The notes beneath the pieces are model-generated. The model was given only the letters and a program-made list of their open reading frames with translations, had not been told where the DNA came from and searched no databases. A DNA stretch of 64,000 nucleotides from the NCBI RefSeq assembly GCF_052156535.1, contig NZ_JBQKUP010000044.1, positions 62,001-126,000 of the forward strand, written 5' to 3'. This stretch comes from Nitrospira_E sp052156535. GTDB lineage: Bacteria > Nitrospirota > Nitrospiria > Nitrospirales > UBA8639. How positions within the stretch are numbered: position 1 is the stretch's first letter; each line of letters opens with the position of its first letter. This document shows positions 8,626 to 16,557 of this stretch, piece after piece. Made by a program: the position numbers and the translations under genes.

Positions 8626-9843
8626 GTGGGTTCAATGAAGCGGATGACGACGGAAAAAGTCCTCGATATGAAAACGCCTCCCGGCGATCCTCTTTATACC
8701 ATTCTCATTGTGGATGATGAAAAAGTTATGCGGATGGTTGCCAAGAAGCGTTTGGCCAAACTGCCGTGTCGGTTATTGGAGGCCGGTAGTGGGGAAGAAG
8801 CTCTGGCCATCCTGAATCAGGAACCGGTGGATCTCATCCTTTCGGATTGGGTGATGCCCGGTCTTGATGGTCCCGGACTTTGTGAAGCGATTAAACAGGA
8901 TGAACGCTATCGCACGATTCATTTTATCCTGATGACGGCATTGGACCACCCGACACAAATTGCCGAAGGGCTTAGCCGGGGAGCCGATGATTTCCTATCC
9001 AAAACCGCGTCCGAGCATGAAATTGTCGCCAGAGTGTGCGCGGGCCTTCGAGCCCGACAGTTGATGTTGTATGTGGAAAAGTCTAATCGATTGTTATCAC
9101 AGAAGCAGGCCGAATTAGACTCTGAACTCCGCTCGGCTTCCACCTTTGTGCGAGGTCTCCTACCCCGGACCGGTGAAGTGATACCTGGAGTGCGGGTGGA
9201 GTGGGAATTTTTGCCGTCTTCCCATTTGGGAGGGGATTTCTTTCAGATCGCCCGATGGGGGGACGACCATCTCGGTCTCATGGTGTTGGATATGTCGGGG
9301 CATGGGATCGGGCCGGCGTTGCGGGCCGTGTCGTTATCTCTGCTTTTCAAGGGAGAACATATGCAGCAATTGTTTCCCTCTTACGATCCGGGCGAGATTC
9401 TGACGAGTCTGAATCAACAATATCCCATGAGCGATGACGGGGATTATTTCACGATCTGGGTTGGGGTGTGGCAATGTTCCACGCGCCTTCTTCGATATGC
9501 GAGTGCGGGACATCCCGGTTCAATTATTGTGAAAACCGACCGGTCGTCGATGGTGCTGGGCGAGAGATCCTGGCCTATTGGCTTTTCGCGTAACGAGGCG
9601 TATGCAACTGATTCCATCTCCGTGAATCCCGGTGACCGGATGTATCTCTATAGTGATGGGATTTATGAGGTGATGAATCCTCAGGAAGAGATCTGGGGGA
9701 GAAACAGGCTTCAGAAGGCACTGGAGGAGGTCGCCGGACACCCGATGCAGTCGGGATTGTCCCGTATTATCGAGCAGAGCCGGACATGGAATGCCAAAGG
9801 CGTGTTTGAGGATGACGTCGCGTTACTCGGAGTGGAATTTTAG
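8626..9843 (+). CDS. Response regulator with PP2C (RsbU/SpoIIE-type) phosphatase domain
   Basis: This 405-residue protein has an N-terminal receiver domain (about residues 20-145, phosphoacceptor Asp in LILSDWVMPG), a linker helix, and a C-terminal PP2C phosphatase domain. Metal-binding motifs visible in the PP2C domain are GGDFFQ, LDMSGHG and the late DDVALLG. Family knowledge says such proteins dephosphorylate STAS anti-anti-sigma proteins when their receiver is phosphorylated. Next door are an RsbW-type kinase and a STAS protein, which completes a partner-switching set directly downstream of fliA. GTG 8626 gives the longest frame; ATG 8635 is an alternative start. The target is inferred, not shown. 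Confidence 0.88.
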   Translation: MGSMKRMTTEKVLDMKTPPGDPLYTILIVDDEKVMRMVAKKRLAKLPCRLLEAGSGEEALAILNQEPVDLILSDWVMPGLDGPGLCEAIKQDERYRTIHFILMTALDHPTQIAEGLSRGADDFLSKTASEHEIVARVCAGLRARQLMLYVEKSNRLLSQKQAELDSELRSASTFVRGLLPRTGEVIPGVRVEWEFLPSSHLGGDFFQIARWGDDHLGLMVLDMSGHGIGPALRAVSLSLLFKGEHMQQLFPSYDPGEILTSLNQQYPMSDDGDYFTIWVGVWQCSTRLLRYASAGHPGSIIVKTDRSSMVLGERSWPIGFSRNEAYATDSISVNPGDRMYLYSDGIYEVMNPQEEIWGRNRLQKALEEVAGHPMQSGLSRIIEQSRTWNAKGVFEDDVALLGVEF

Positions 9844-9852
9844 CGGTGGGGG

Positions 9853-9939
9853 GTGAAGCGTCAGGAGTGAGGAGATAGAAGCCAGATACTCCTTTAGCCT
9901 TATCCCCTCACCTCTTCGTTCCACCCTGACAACTCACGA
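9853..9939 (+). repeat. Heptamer inverted-repeat element, copy 4
   Basis: The left arm has GTGAAGC GTCAGGA GTGAGGA. The right arm has CCCCTCACCTCTTCG and ends with CTCACGA. It fills the gap between the PP2C and RsbW-type genes. Confidence 0.6.
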
Positions 9940-9963
9940 TTGGCCGTTGTCGAAATGGCATAT

Positions 9964-10935
9964 ATGACACACACATCTCCCCGAATCCTATTGGTGGACG
10001 ACGATGAGTTAAATCTGGATGTTCTTGTCGAATGTCTCAAAGATGAACCCTATGAACTTGTTCAGGCACATAATGGTGAGGAGGCCTTAGCGTATTTACG
10101 AGAGGATGGACGGGATTTCCATGCCATGGTGTTAGATCGAATGATGCCGGGTATGAATGGTCTTGATCTTTTGGCGCATCTGAAAGCTGATGAGCTCCTC
10201 CAATGGCTTCCGGTTGTGATGCAAACCGCAGCCGGATCTCCGCAAGAAATAGGCGAAGGGATTGAAGCGGGGGTCTTTTTTTATCTCATCAAGCCCTTTG
10301 ACCAGGGGCTCTTATTGCGGATTGTGAATGCCGCGGTTGAGGAGGGATTGAAATGGAAACGGATATGCCGAAATCTTCACCAACAGTCCCAGATTGTTGA
10401 ATTATTGCAGCAAGGGCGTTTCCACGTTCGTACCATGGAAGAGGCATATGATCTGGCATTCCTATTGGGGCGAGCTTGTCCCAATTCAGAAAAAGTTGTG
10501 TTCGGGTTAAATGAACTGTTGGCCAATGGCGTGGAGCATGGAAATTTGGGAATCGGGTTCGATGAAAAAACAGCCCTCCAGGCAAGTGGAACGTGGGAGA
10601 AAGAGATTCAACATCGGGCGGGGTTGCCTGAGCATGTCCATAAGGTGGTGGACGTGTTGTTTGAACGGTGCCTGGATTGCATACGGGTGACCATAACCGA
10701 CCAGGGTTCCGGATTCGACTGGCGGAAGTATGAACAGATTGATCCGGATCGAATTTTGGAAAGTCACGGAAGGGGTATTGCAATGGCCAAGGCCTTAAGT
10801 TTCTCACGAGTCGAATATCGAGGGAAAGGCAATCAGGTTGTGTGTGTCATCAAGAATGACTTGCCGATCGGTGAAGAAGTGGGCTCGCGTTCATCTGAAA
10901 TCCCTATGGCCGCTTATCAATCGGATCGAGTGTGA
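9964..10935 (+). CDS. Response regulator with RsbW-type HATPase (anti-sigma kinase-like) domain
   Basis: From ATG 9964 the product is 323 residues. A receiver domain comes first (ILLVDDDELN, phosphoacceptor in MVLDRMMPG). A C-terminal GHKL ATPase domain follows, with the N-box ELLANGVEHGN and a G1-like DQGSGFDW, then GRGIAMAKAL. It lacks a HisKA dimerisation box, so it is not an ordinary histidine kinase. The family expectation is serine phosphorylation of a STAS protein, or sequestration of a partner. In-frame TTG 9940 and ATG 9955 are alternative starts. The stop codon lies inside the first unit of the next repeat. Confidence 0.85.
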   Translation: MTHTSPRILLVDDDELNLDVLVECLKDEPYELVQAHNGEEALAYLREDGRDFHAMVLDRMMPGMNGLDLLAHLKADELLQWLPVVMQTAAGSPQEIGEGIEAGVFFYLIKPFDQGLLLRIVNAAVEEGLKWKRICRNLHQQSQIVELLQQGRFHVRTMEEAYDLAFLLGRACPNSEKVVFGLNELLANGVEHGNLGIGFDEKTALQASGTWEKEIQHRAGLPEHVHKVVDVLFERCLDCIRVTITDQGSGFDWRKYEQIDPDRILESHGRGIAMAKALSFSRVEYRGKGNQVVCVIKNDLPIGEEVGSRSSEIPMAAYQSDRV

Positions 10936-11006
10936 GGAGTCATTCGTGAGAAAAACGGTTTCCGGCTCCAACACATTTCCCCTAGTCCCTTGCTCTTCAC
11001 CTCAGG
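10932..11006 (+). repeat. Degenerate heptamer inverted-repeat element, copy 5
   Basis: GTGAGGA GTCATTC GTGAGAA at the left faces CCCTTGCTCTTCACCTCAGG at the right. The first unit contains the TGA stop of the preceding gene. This is one of the weaker copies. Confidence 0.45.
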
Positions 11007-11095
11007 TTATGGACATCACGATAAAAAAATGAGTCCTTCTCAAGTAAGGTCCATTGGCCTCCGAAAGGTCTCGTTGTCTTCTGTTTATTCCTTGA

Positions 11096-11112
11096 TAGGC
11101 CGAAGGGGCCTA
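11096..11112. other. Short perfect hairpin upstream of the STAS gene
   Basis: TAGGCC at 11096-11101 pairs with GGCCTA at 11107-11112 around the loop GAAGG. No T-run follows, so terminator function is not supported. It lies in the 256-base gap before the STAS gene. Confidence 0.5.
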
Positions 11113-11191
11113 CTTGGAAATGGAAGCGTCAGACTAGGCCGGATGGGTTGTTGGAATGTCCACGTTTTTTTTCGAAAAATGAGAGGGTAAC

Positions 11192-11488
11192 ATGGAAGAA
11201 TGCCAAGTCACGTCAATGATTCCTGATGAGGCGATTCTCAGGCCACGAGGCGATCTCACCATTTTTGAAGCAGCACAATTTCACGCCGATTTAGTATCCT
11301 TGCATCAACAACAAGGGCCTCTTGCAATTGATTTAGGCGGGGTGGACCGTATGGACTCCTCCTGCGTGCAGTTGATGGTCTCAGCGACCCGCTCCGGACG
11401 TGTGACCGTGCAGGGGTATTCCAATCGTATTCGTGACAAGTTTGAGCAAATTGGATTTGCACAGTTTCTCCCGACTCAAGAGTCGTAA
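11192..11488 (+). CDS. STAS-domain protein (anti-anti-sigma-like)
   Basis: This is a 98-residue single STAS domain. It has the expected strand-helix pattern (RPRGDLTIFEAAQF, then LAIDLGGVDRMDSSCVQLMV), with serines at the site where anti-anti-sigma factors are phosphorylated. A GAGAGGG ribosome-binding site precedes ATG 11192. It follows the PP2C and RsbW-type regulators and precedes the receptor-like gene. It is therefore the natural third partner of that switch; the same fold is also used in chemotaxis scaffolding, which remains possible. Confidence 0.8.
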   Translation: MEECQVTSMIPDEAILRPRGDLTIFEAAQFHADLVSLHQQQGPLAIDLGGVDRMDSSCVQLMVSATRSGRVTVQGYSNRIRDKFEQIGFAQFLPTQES

Positions 11489-11546
11489 CGCAGAATCGTG
11501 AAATAATGCAGTCGATATTCATCGAGATCCAAGAATGAGGTGATGT

Positions 11547-12683
11547 GTGAATGGTGATTGGATGGTATGGATGGGTGTAGTGGTGGCCGGAGCCGGGATT
11601 GGATATGTCTTGGGCGCCAGGAGCAGGCAGATGCGAATTCATCGGTTGGAACAGCAACTGCAGGAAAGCATTCAGGCTCAGCGCCGTTGGTTGGAGAACT
11701 GGAAGGCCTTTTGCCAGTGTCTGGCACCGGTGTTTCCGGTCTTTGTGGGACAGATTAAGGCAGTGATTCAAGAAACAGGACAAGCGGCCGACGGACTGAT
11801 TCAGCGGTTTCAGGCCATTTCACGAAATGCAAGGGAGCAGGTGGAGGAAACCGAAGCGTTGCTACATATGGCAGATGGGCATGGTGGGAAAGATGACTTT
11901 ACCGTCGATCGTATCCTTCATGACACGCAAAAGACCATAGAAATGTTTGTCAAACAAGTCACACAGACGACCACGGTGACGCTCGCCACGGTGAGTGTGA
12001 TGGAGCAGGCATTGGAAACCACCTCTCGAATTTCAGAGGTGGTGGAGGAAGTCGAATTCATTGCCGATCAAACACGACTTTTAGCGCTCAATGCGGCGAT
12101 TGAAGCCGCTCGGGCGGGAGAGCATGGCCGAGGGTTTGCCGTGGTGGCTGACGAAGTGACGAAATTGGCCAATCGGTCTGCGCAGGCCTCAGAGCAAATT
12201 CGTACTCTCGCGACGACCGTGAAAGGCACAACCGAATCGGCCATGTCGGAACTCCAGGTGTTGGCGTCATTAGACTTATCGGAAACGGTCGAAGCTCAGA
12301 ACCAGGTTCTGGAGATGATCAAGATCATGGGTCAAAAAAATGAGACCTTAAAAAAGAGCGTTGGGCACAATTCTGGACGAACCAAAGAACTGGGCAAGGA
12401 TATCGGCCAAATTGTCATGTCCATGCAATTTCAAGATATTACCCGTCAAAAATTAGAGCATGTGTACCAGCCATTGGAGCGAATTCATGCGCCGATTCAA
12501 GCCGTGGCCGACGATACGGACGGTATAGACATGATGCCGAAGGTGCTCGAAGAAATCCGCAATCTCGAGCACACCTACACCATGGAGTCTGAACGCCTCA
12601 CGATGCAGGCTGCGCGTTCGGGTCAAGGGACGGTGATGGTCGGAACCGGGTCGGATGAAGGAGATAACATCACGTTATTCTGA
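11547..12683 (+). CDS. Membrane-anchored receptor-like protein with CheZ-type DxxxQ motif
   Basis: This 378-residue protein has one N-terminal membrane helix (about residues 6-24), no periplasmic sensor domain and no HAMP domain. A coiled-coil chemoreceptor signalling segment follows, with a hairpin tip resembling other receptors (LLALNAAIEAARAGEHGRG). Near the C-terminus it reads MQFQDITRQ, with Asp297 and Gln301 spaced as in the CheZ active site (FQDLTGQ in E. coli). It sits immediately before cheY and cheA in a system that has no separate CheZ, CheC or CheX. I infer it may dephosphorylate CheY, or dock it, at the array. The start is GTG 11547 behind a GAGGTGAT ribosome-binding site. Confidence 0.78.
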   Translation: MNGDWMVWMGVVVAGAGIGYVLGARSRQMRIHRLEQQLQESIQAQRRWLENWKAFCQCLAPVFPVFVGQIKAVIQETGQAADGLIQRFQAISRNAREQVEETEALLHMADGHGGKDDFTVDRILHDTQKTIEMFVKQVTQTTTVTLATVSVMEQALETTSRISEVVEEVEFIADQTRLLALNAAIEAARAGEHGRGFAVVADEVTKLANRSAQASEQIRTLATTVKGTTESAMSELQVLASLDLSETVEAQNQVLEMIKIMGQKNETLKKSVGHNSGRTKELGKDIGQIVMSMQFQDITRQKLEHVYQPLERIHAPIQAVADDTDGIDMMPKVLEEIRNLEHTYTMESERLTMQAARSGQGTVMVGTGSDEGDNITLF

Positions 12684-12687
12684 AGAC

Positions 12688-12742
12688 GTGAAGGGTCCGG
12701 CGTGAAGGTGTAGTTCTTCTTCCTACACCTCACTGTTACGGC
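12688..12742 (+). repeat. Heptamer inverted-repeat element, copy 6
   Basis: The left arm GTGAAGG GTCCGGC GTGAAGG is followed by TGTAG. The right arm begins CCTACACCTCAC and continues GTTACGGC. This is a short, compact hairpin-forming copy just upstream of cheY. Confidence 0.55.
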
Positions 12743-12831
12743 TTTTTGAAAAATTGGGTGGAGGTCGCAAGTTCAATGCTGATCGTACAGCGTCAACCGA
12801 GAAATTCACAGAATCAAAGTGAGGTAAAGCT

Positions 12832-13203
12832 ATGGGCAAGACAGTTTTAGTCGTGGACGATTCCGTCTCGATGCGTCAAATGGTGAGTTTTACGCTGACC
12901 GGTTCCGGCTACGAGGTGATCGAGGCTGGGGACGGAAAAGAAGCCGTGGATAAGCTCAATGGAGGGGCGAAGCCCAATTTGGTGATTACGGATCTGAATA
13001 TGCCGAACATGGATGGGATTTCTCTGATTAAGGCCGTACGGGGCATGGCCGCCCATAAGTTCACCCCGATTCTGATGTTAACCACCGAGTCATCTGATGA
13101 CAAAAAGAAAGAAGGCCAAAGTGCCGGAGCCACGGGGTGGGTTGTGAAGCCGTTTAATCCAGAACAAATGTTAGCCACGATTAAGAAAGTCCTGCCCGGC
13201 TGA
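12832..13203 (+). CDS. cheY: CheY-type response regulator, system 1
   Basis: This is a single 123-residue receiver domain. The acidic pocket is VVDDS at residues 7-11, the phosphoacceptor is Asp54 (ITDLNMP), and Thr85 and the switch Lys (VVKPFN) are present. It lies between the receptor/CheZ-like gene and cheA, with the broken S23-type gene in between. It probably carries the CheA1 output to the flagellar switch. A second cheY is at 32687, so the two systems may use separate signals. Confidence 0.93.
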   Translation: MGKTVLVVDDSVSMRQMVSFTLTGSGYEVIEAGDGKEAVDKLNGGAKPNLVITDLNMPNMDGISLIKAVRGMAAHKFTPILMLTTESSDDKKKEGQSAGATGWVVKPFNPEQMLATIKKVLPG

Positions 13204-13209
13204 GAGGAC

Positions 13210-13658
13210 GTGAGGCGTGAAACGTGAGGCGTCAGGGGATAAGGCGTGACACGGGAGGCGAAAGCTAAAGGGAAATTTGAATAAGCCACATAAAAAATTG
13301 GATGTATGGAATTTAGCAATGTAACTTGTGACTGATGGGTACCAAATAACAAAAACTTTTCCTGAACAGGAGAGATATGGTCTTACCAGTCAGATGCGGC
13401 GAGCGGCAGTCAGTATTCCTAGTTATATCGCGGAAGGTGCGGCGCGGCAAACCCCAAAAGAGTTTATTCAGTATTTGCATGTTTCTCAGGGATCGTTAAG
13501 TGAGCTGGATACTCAACTGGATATTAGCAAACGACTTGGGTGGTTACAGGCAAAGGATGTGAATGAACTTGAAAGTGCGATGAACCGACTAGATAAGATG
13601 CTGAGTGGGTTAATCAGGCATCAAAAATCGTCACACCCCTTACGCTTCACGCCTCACG
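13210..13658 (+). repeat. Expanded heptamer inverted-repeat element, copy 7, enclosing the S23-type gene remnant
   Basis: The left arm at 13210-13266 is the longest heptamer array in the window: GTGAGGC, GTGAAAC, GTGAGGC, GTCAGGG, then ATAAGGC, GTGACAC and GGGAGGC. The right arm at 13636-13658 is CCTTACGCTTCACGCCTCAC, which is the same unit inverted. Unlike the other copies, the spacer is about 370 bases and holds a four-helix-bundle coding remnant. The layout, a small S23-like ORF between inverted arms, is like a 23S rRNA intervening sequence placed between protein genes. Confidence 0.75.
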
Positions 13659-13699
13659 AAAAGATAAATTCTCCGTCCATTCTTAAAGGAGTCGAATAA
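13277..13699 (+). pseudogene. Broken S23-type four-helix-bundle protein gene
   Basis: Reading from TTG 13277 gives NKPHKKLDVWNLAM, then an in-frame TAA at 13322-13324, then LVTDGYQITKTFPEQERYGL and QMRRAAVSIPSYIAEGAAR. This is the recognisable start of the S23/IVP four-helix-bundle family, where a Glu codon is usual at the stop position. A single GAA-to-TAA change would explain it. GTG 13328, four bases after the TAA in the same frame, could restart a 123-residue form missing the first helix segment. The natural C-terminus also seems lost: after SGLIRHQKS the frame runs through the right repeat arm and ends one base inside the cheA start. It is probably not a chemotaxis component. Confidence 0.75.
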
Positions 13700-15801
13700 T
13701 GGCAGTTGATCTCTCACGATTTCAAGATTCATTTTTTACTGAATCCGCAGAACATGTTGAAACTATCGAGTCCGGTTTATTGGCGTTAGAGCAACGTCCG
13801 AACGACCTGGACTTATTGAACCGAATTTTTCGGGGCGCCCATTCGATTAAAGGTAATGCGGGGATGTTTCATTTTACGGCCATTGCCGAGTTGACCCACA
13901 AAATGGAAAACATTCTGGATGACCTTCGGAATGAAAAAATGCCCGTGACGCCTCACGTCATCGATGTACTGTTACGGGCATTGGACGGCTTGAAAAGTCT
14001 GTTGGACGCGGCGCAAGGGGGTGAGGCGGCAGATGAAACAGCCATTCACGCCTTAGAAGATGAACTGGAGGCCTGTCAGAAGGGACCGATCGCTTCACAT
14101 GAGGGGTCTTTAGCTGAAACCGGTCCCCAGGGTTCTCCATCTCAAGCCGCCACGTGGCGAAAGGTCCAGATTGATTGGAACGCCTTACCGGAATTATTTC
14201 AACGGGGCATGGATCCTGCCCAGATCTTCAAGGAATTGCATGAGTTAGGCATTGTGAAAGTGCTTCATGTGCGAACCGATGGTCTCCCGCCGTTGGACAC
14301 ACTCGATCCAGAACGATGTTATCTCAGTTGGAGGGTGGAATTGGAAACGGATGCCTCTATCGGCCAGATTGAGGAGGTGTTTGCGTTTGTCCGGGATGGC
14401 AGCGAATTAGCCATCATCGATTGCGCACCGAAAAAACCGGAACTCTATAAACGGGTGGGGGATATTCTGGTGGAAGAAGGAGTGGTGACTCCGGAGCAAG
14501 TCGCCGAAAGCCTGTCCAAGCAAAAGCCTCTTGGCGAAATTCTGGTGGAAGAGAAAAAGGCGTCTCCCCAACAAGTCGATAAGGCGCTTCAGAAACAGCA
14601 GCAATTGAAAAAAAATGAAGTGGCGTCTATTCGGGTCGATACGGAAAAAATCGATAAATTGATCAATCTGGTGGGAGAGTTGGTGATTACCCAATCGATG
14701 ATTACGGATCTGAGTGAGAAGTTCACTCTCGCGCAGCTTCCCGTTCTCCAGGAACGGATCACCCAATTGGAACGCAATACCCGGGAGATCCAGGAACGGG
14801 TCATGTCCATTCGGATGATGCCGATCGGCAGTGCATTCCACCGGTTCCCACGGTTAGTTCGGGATCTCGCAGGGAAAAGCGGCAAGCAGATTCAATTGGT
14901 CATGTCCGGGGAGGAAACCGAGTTGGATAAAACGCTGATTGAGGCGATTGGCGATCCGCTCACCCATCTGGTTCGCAATTCGGCCGATCATGGGTTGGAG
15001 TTACCCGAAGACCGGGTGGCTCAAGGCAAATCGGAGCGAGGGACCATTCGTCTTCATGCGTATCACGATGGCGGGAATATTTGTATTGCCGTGGAGGATG
15101 ACGGGCGAGGATTGAACCGGGAAAAGATCATTAAGAAAGCCGTCGAAAAGGGGATTATTGCCGATGGGAGCAATATGTCGGATGAAGCCGTATATCAACT
15201 GATTTTTCGTCCTGGATTTTCCACGGCGGAGACCATCACCGATGTGTCAGGTCGAGGGGTAGGGATGGATGTGGTGAAGCGAAATATCGAAGGTCTGGGC
15301 GGGTCAGTGGACATTCAGAGCACGATGGGCAAGGGTTCCCGTCTCACGCTGAAATTGCCGCTCACGCTGGCCATTATTGACGGGATGACTGTCCGGGTCG
15401 GTCAGGATAACTACATTATCCCGCTTATTGCGGTCACCGAATCCATTCGCCCTAAACCCAATGAGTTGCAACGGATCGTGGGGAAAGGCGAGGTGGTCAA
15501 TCTTCGTGGAGAATGGGTGCCGGTGGTCAAGCTCTATGAGGCCTTTACTCTCACGCCAGACTTTACCGATCCCTCGCAGGCATTGTTGGTGATCGTGGAA
15601 ACCGATGGTCGGCGATTGGCCGTGCTCGTGGATGAACTGACCGGCCAACAACAAGTGGTCATTAAGAGTTTGGAGCAAAATTTTCGCAAGGTCGAGGCTA
15701 TTTCCGGAGCCACAATTCTGGGGGACGGGCAAGTGGCTTTGATCTTGGATGTACCGGGATTGGCCAAATTGGCACGGGTTGGCCACATTGCGGCGGCGTG
15801 A
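13699..15801 (+). CDS. cheA: Chemotaxis histidine kinase CheA, system 1, with MshEN-like insert
   Basis: This 700-residue kinase has an Hpt domain with phosphorylated His48 (RGAHSIKGNAG), and a region near 150-250 where CheY-binding P2 is expected but poorly recognisable. P3 dimerisation comes at about 315-375, the HATPase at about 375-560 (HLVRNSADHG, DDGRGLN, GRGVGMDVV), and a CheW-like P5 domain at the C-terminus. Residues 252-300 hold two tandem LGxILVEE-type motifs similar to c-di-GMP-binding MshEN motifs. AAAGGAG lies 7 bases before ATG 13699. The TGA stop lies in the first unit of repeat copy 8. Confidence 0.95.
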   Translation: MAVDLSRFQDSFFTESAEHVETIESGLLALEQRPNDLDLLNRIFRGAHSIKGNAGMFHFTAIAELTHKMENILDDLRNEKMPVTPHVIDVLLRALDGLKSLLDAAQGGEAADETAIHALEDELEACQKGPIASHEGSLAETGPQGSPSQAATWRKVQIDWNALPELFQRGMDPAQIFKELHELGIVKVLHVRTDGLPPLDTLDPERCYLSWRVELETDASIGQIEEVFAFVRDGSELAIIDCAPKKPELYKRVGDILVEEGVVTPEQVAESLSKQKPLGEILVEEKKASPQQVDKALQKQQQLKKNEVASIRVDTEKIDKLINLVGELVITQSMITDLSEKFTLAQLPVLQERITQLERNTREIQERVMSIRMMPIGSAFHRFPRLVRDLAGKSGKQIQLVMSGEETELDKTLIEAIGDPLTHLVRNSADHGLELPEDRVAQGKSERGTIRLHAYHDGGNICIAVEDDGRGLNREKIIKKAVEKGIIADGSNMSDEAVYQLIFRPGFSTAETITDVSGRGVGMDVVKRNIEGLGGSVDIQSTMGKGSRLTLKLPLTLAIIDGMTVRVGQDNYIIPLIAVTESIRPKPNELQRIVGKGEVVNLRGEWVPVVKLYEAFTLTPDFTDPSQALLVIVETDGRRLAVLVDELTGQQQVVIKSLEQNFRKVEAISGATILGDGQVALILDVPGLAKLARVGHIAAA

Positions 15802-15883
15802 AACCGTGAGGCGAAGCAGACGGGAGGCGTGAAGAAAAAGACAGCTTTCCCCCTCACGCCTTACGCTTCACGCCTTATGAGGG
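15798..15883 (+). repeat. Heptamer inverted-repeat element, copy 8 (cheA-cheW gap)
   Basis: The left arm has GTGAAACC GTGAGGC then GAAGCAGAC GGGAGGC GTGAAG. The right arm has CCTCACGCCTTACGCTTCAC. It starts inside the last codons of cheA and supplies its stop. Confidence 0.75.
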
Positions 15884-15940
15884 AAAAGGATGATAAGTAT
15901 TGAGCCATAAAGATGATGTTCATAACAAAGGAGCCTAATG

Positions 15941-16480
15941 ATGACCACCGCAACAGGTGAACCCACAGAACAACGCTCGATTCGAACGACGTATGCCAGG
16001 GACGATCAACAATATCTGACCTTCAATCTGGCGGATGAATATTACGGAGTGGATATTCTGAAAGTGCAGGAGATTAAGGGATACACCACGGTGACCAGGA
16101 TCCCCAATACCCCGGAATTTCTCAAAGGGGTGCTCAACCTTCGTGGCACAATTGTGCCCATTGTAGATCTTCGCATGAAATTCGGCATGGGGGTGACCGA
16201 ACCCACGTCGTTCACCGTGGTGGTTGTGGTTAATGTCCGGAATCGTGTGATGGGCTTTCTGGTCGATGCGGTGTCCGATGTGTTGGATATGAATGCCAAG
16301 GATATCCAGGCCCCTCCGGACATGGGCACCTCGGTCGATGTCACGTTTATCGCCGGCATCGGTAATGCCCAGGATCGCTTAGTGACCCTGTTGGACATTG
16401 ATCGGGTTCTCACGGAGGAGGAAGTCATCGTCGTGGAAAAAATTCAAGACGTGGAAGAACAAGCTGAGGTCCATGCCTGA
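15941..16480 (+). CDS. cheW: Chemotaxis adaptor CheW, system 1
   Basis: CheW links receptors to CheA in the array. The product is about 179 residues and matches the SH3-like CheW fold: YLTFNLADEYYGVDILKVQEI, VTRIPNTPEFLKGVLNLRG and VPIVDLRMKFG are all characteristic. Two adjacent ATGs exist at 15938 and 15941; the second sits 7 bases after AAAGGAG and is preferred. It lies between cheA and two receptor genes. Confidence 0.95.
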   Translation: MTTATGEPTEQRSIRTTYARDDQQYLTFNLADEYYGVDILKVQEIKGYTTVTRIPNTPEFLKGVLNLRGTIVPIVDLRMKFGMGVTEPTSFTVVVVVNVRNRVMGFLVDAVSDVLDMNAKDIQAPPDMGTSVDVTFIAGIGNAQDRLVTLLDIDRVLTEEEVIVVEKIQDVEEQAEVHA

Positions 16481-16557
16481 CCGGGAACGAAAGGGACCAT
16501 GGATGGTCCGGCACACCGGCGGCCAACAACAACTTTAAAGAAGTCAGCGAGGATCTT

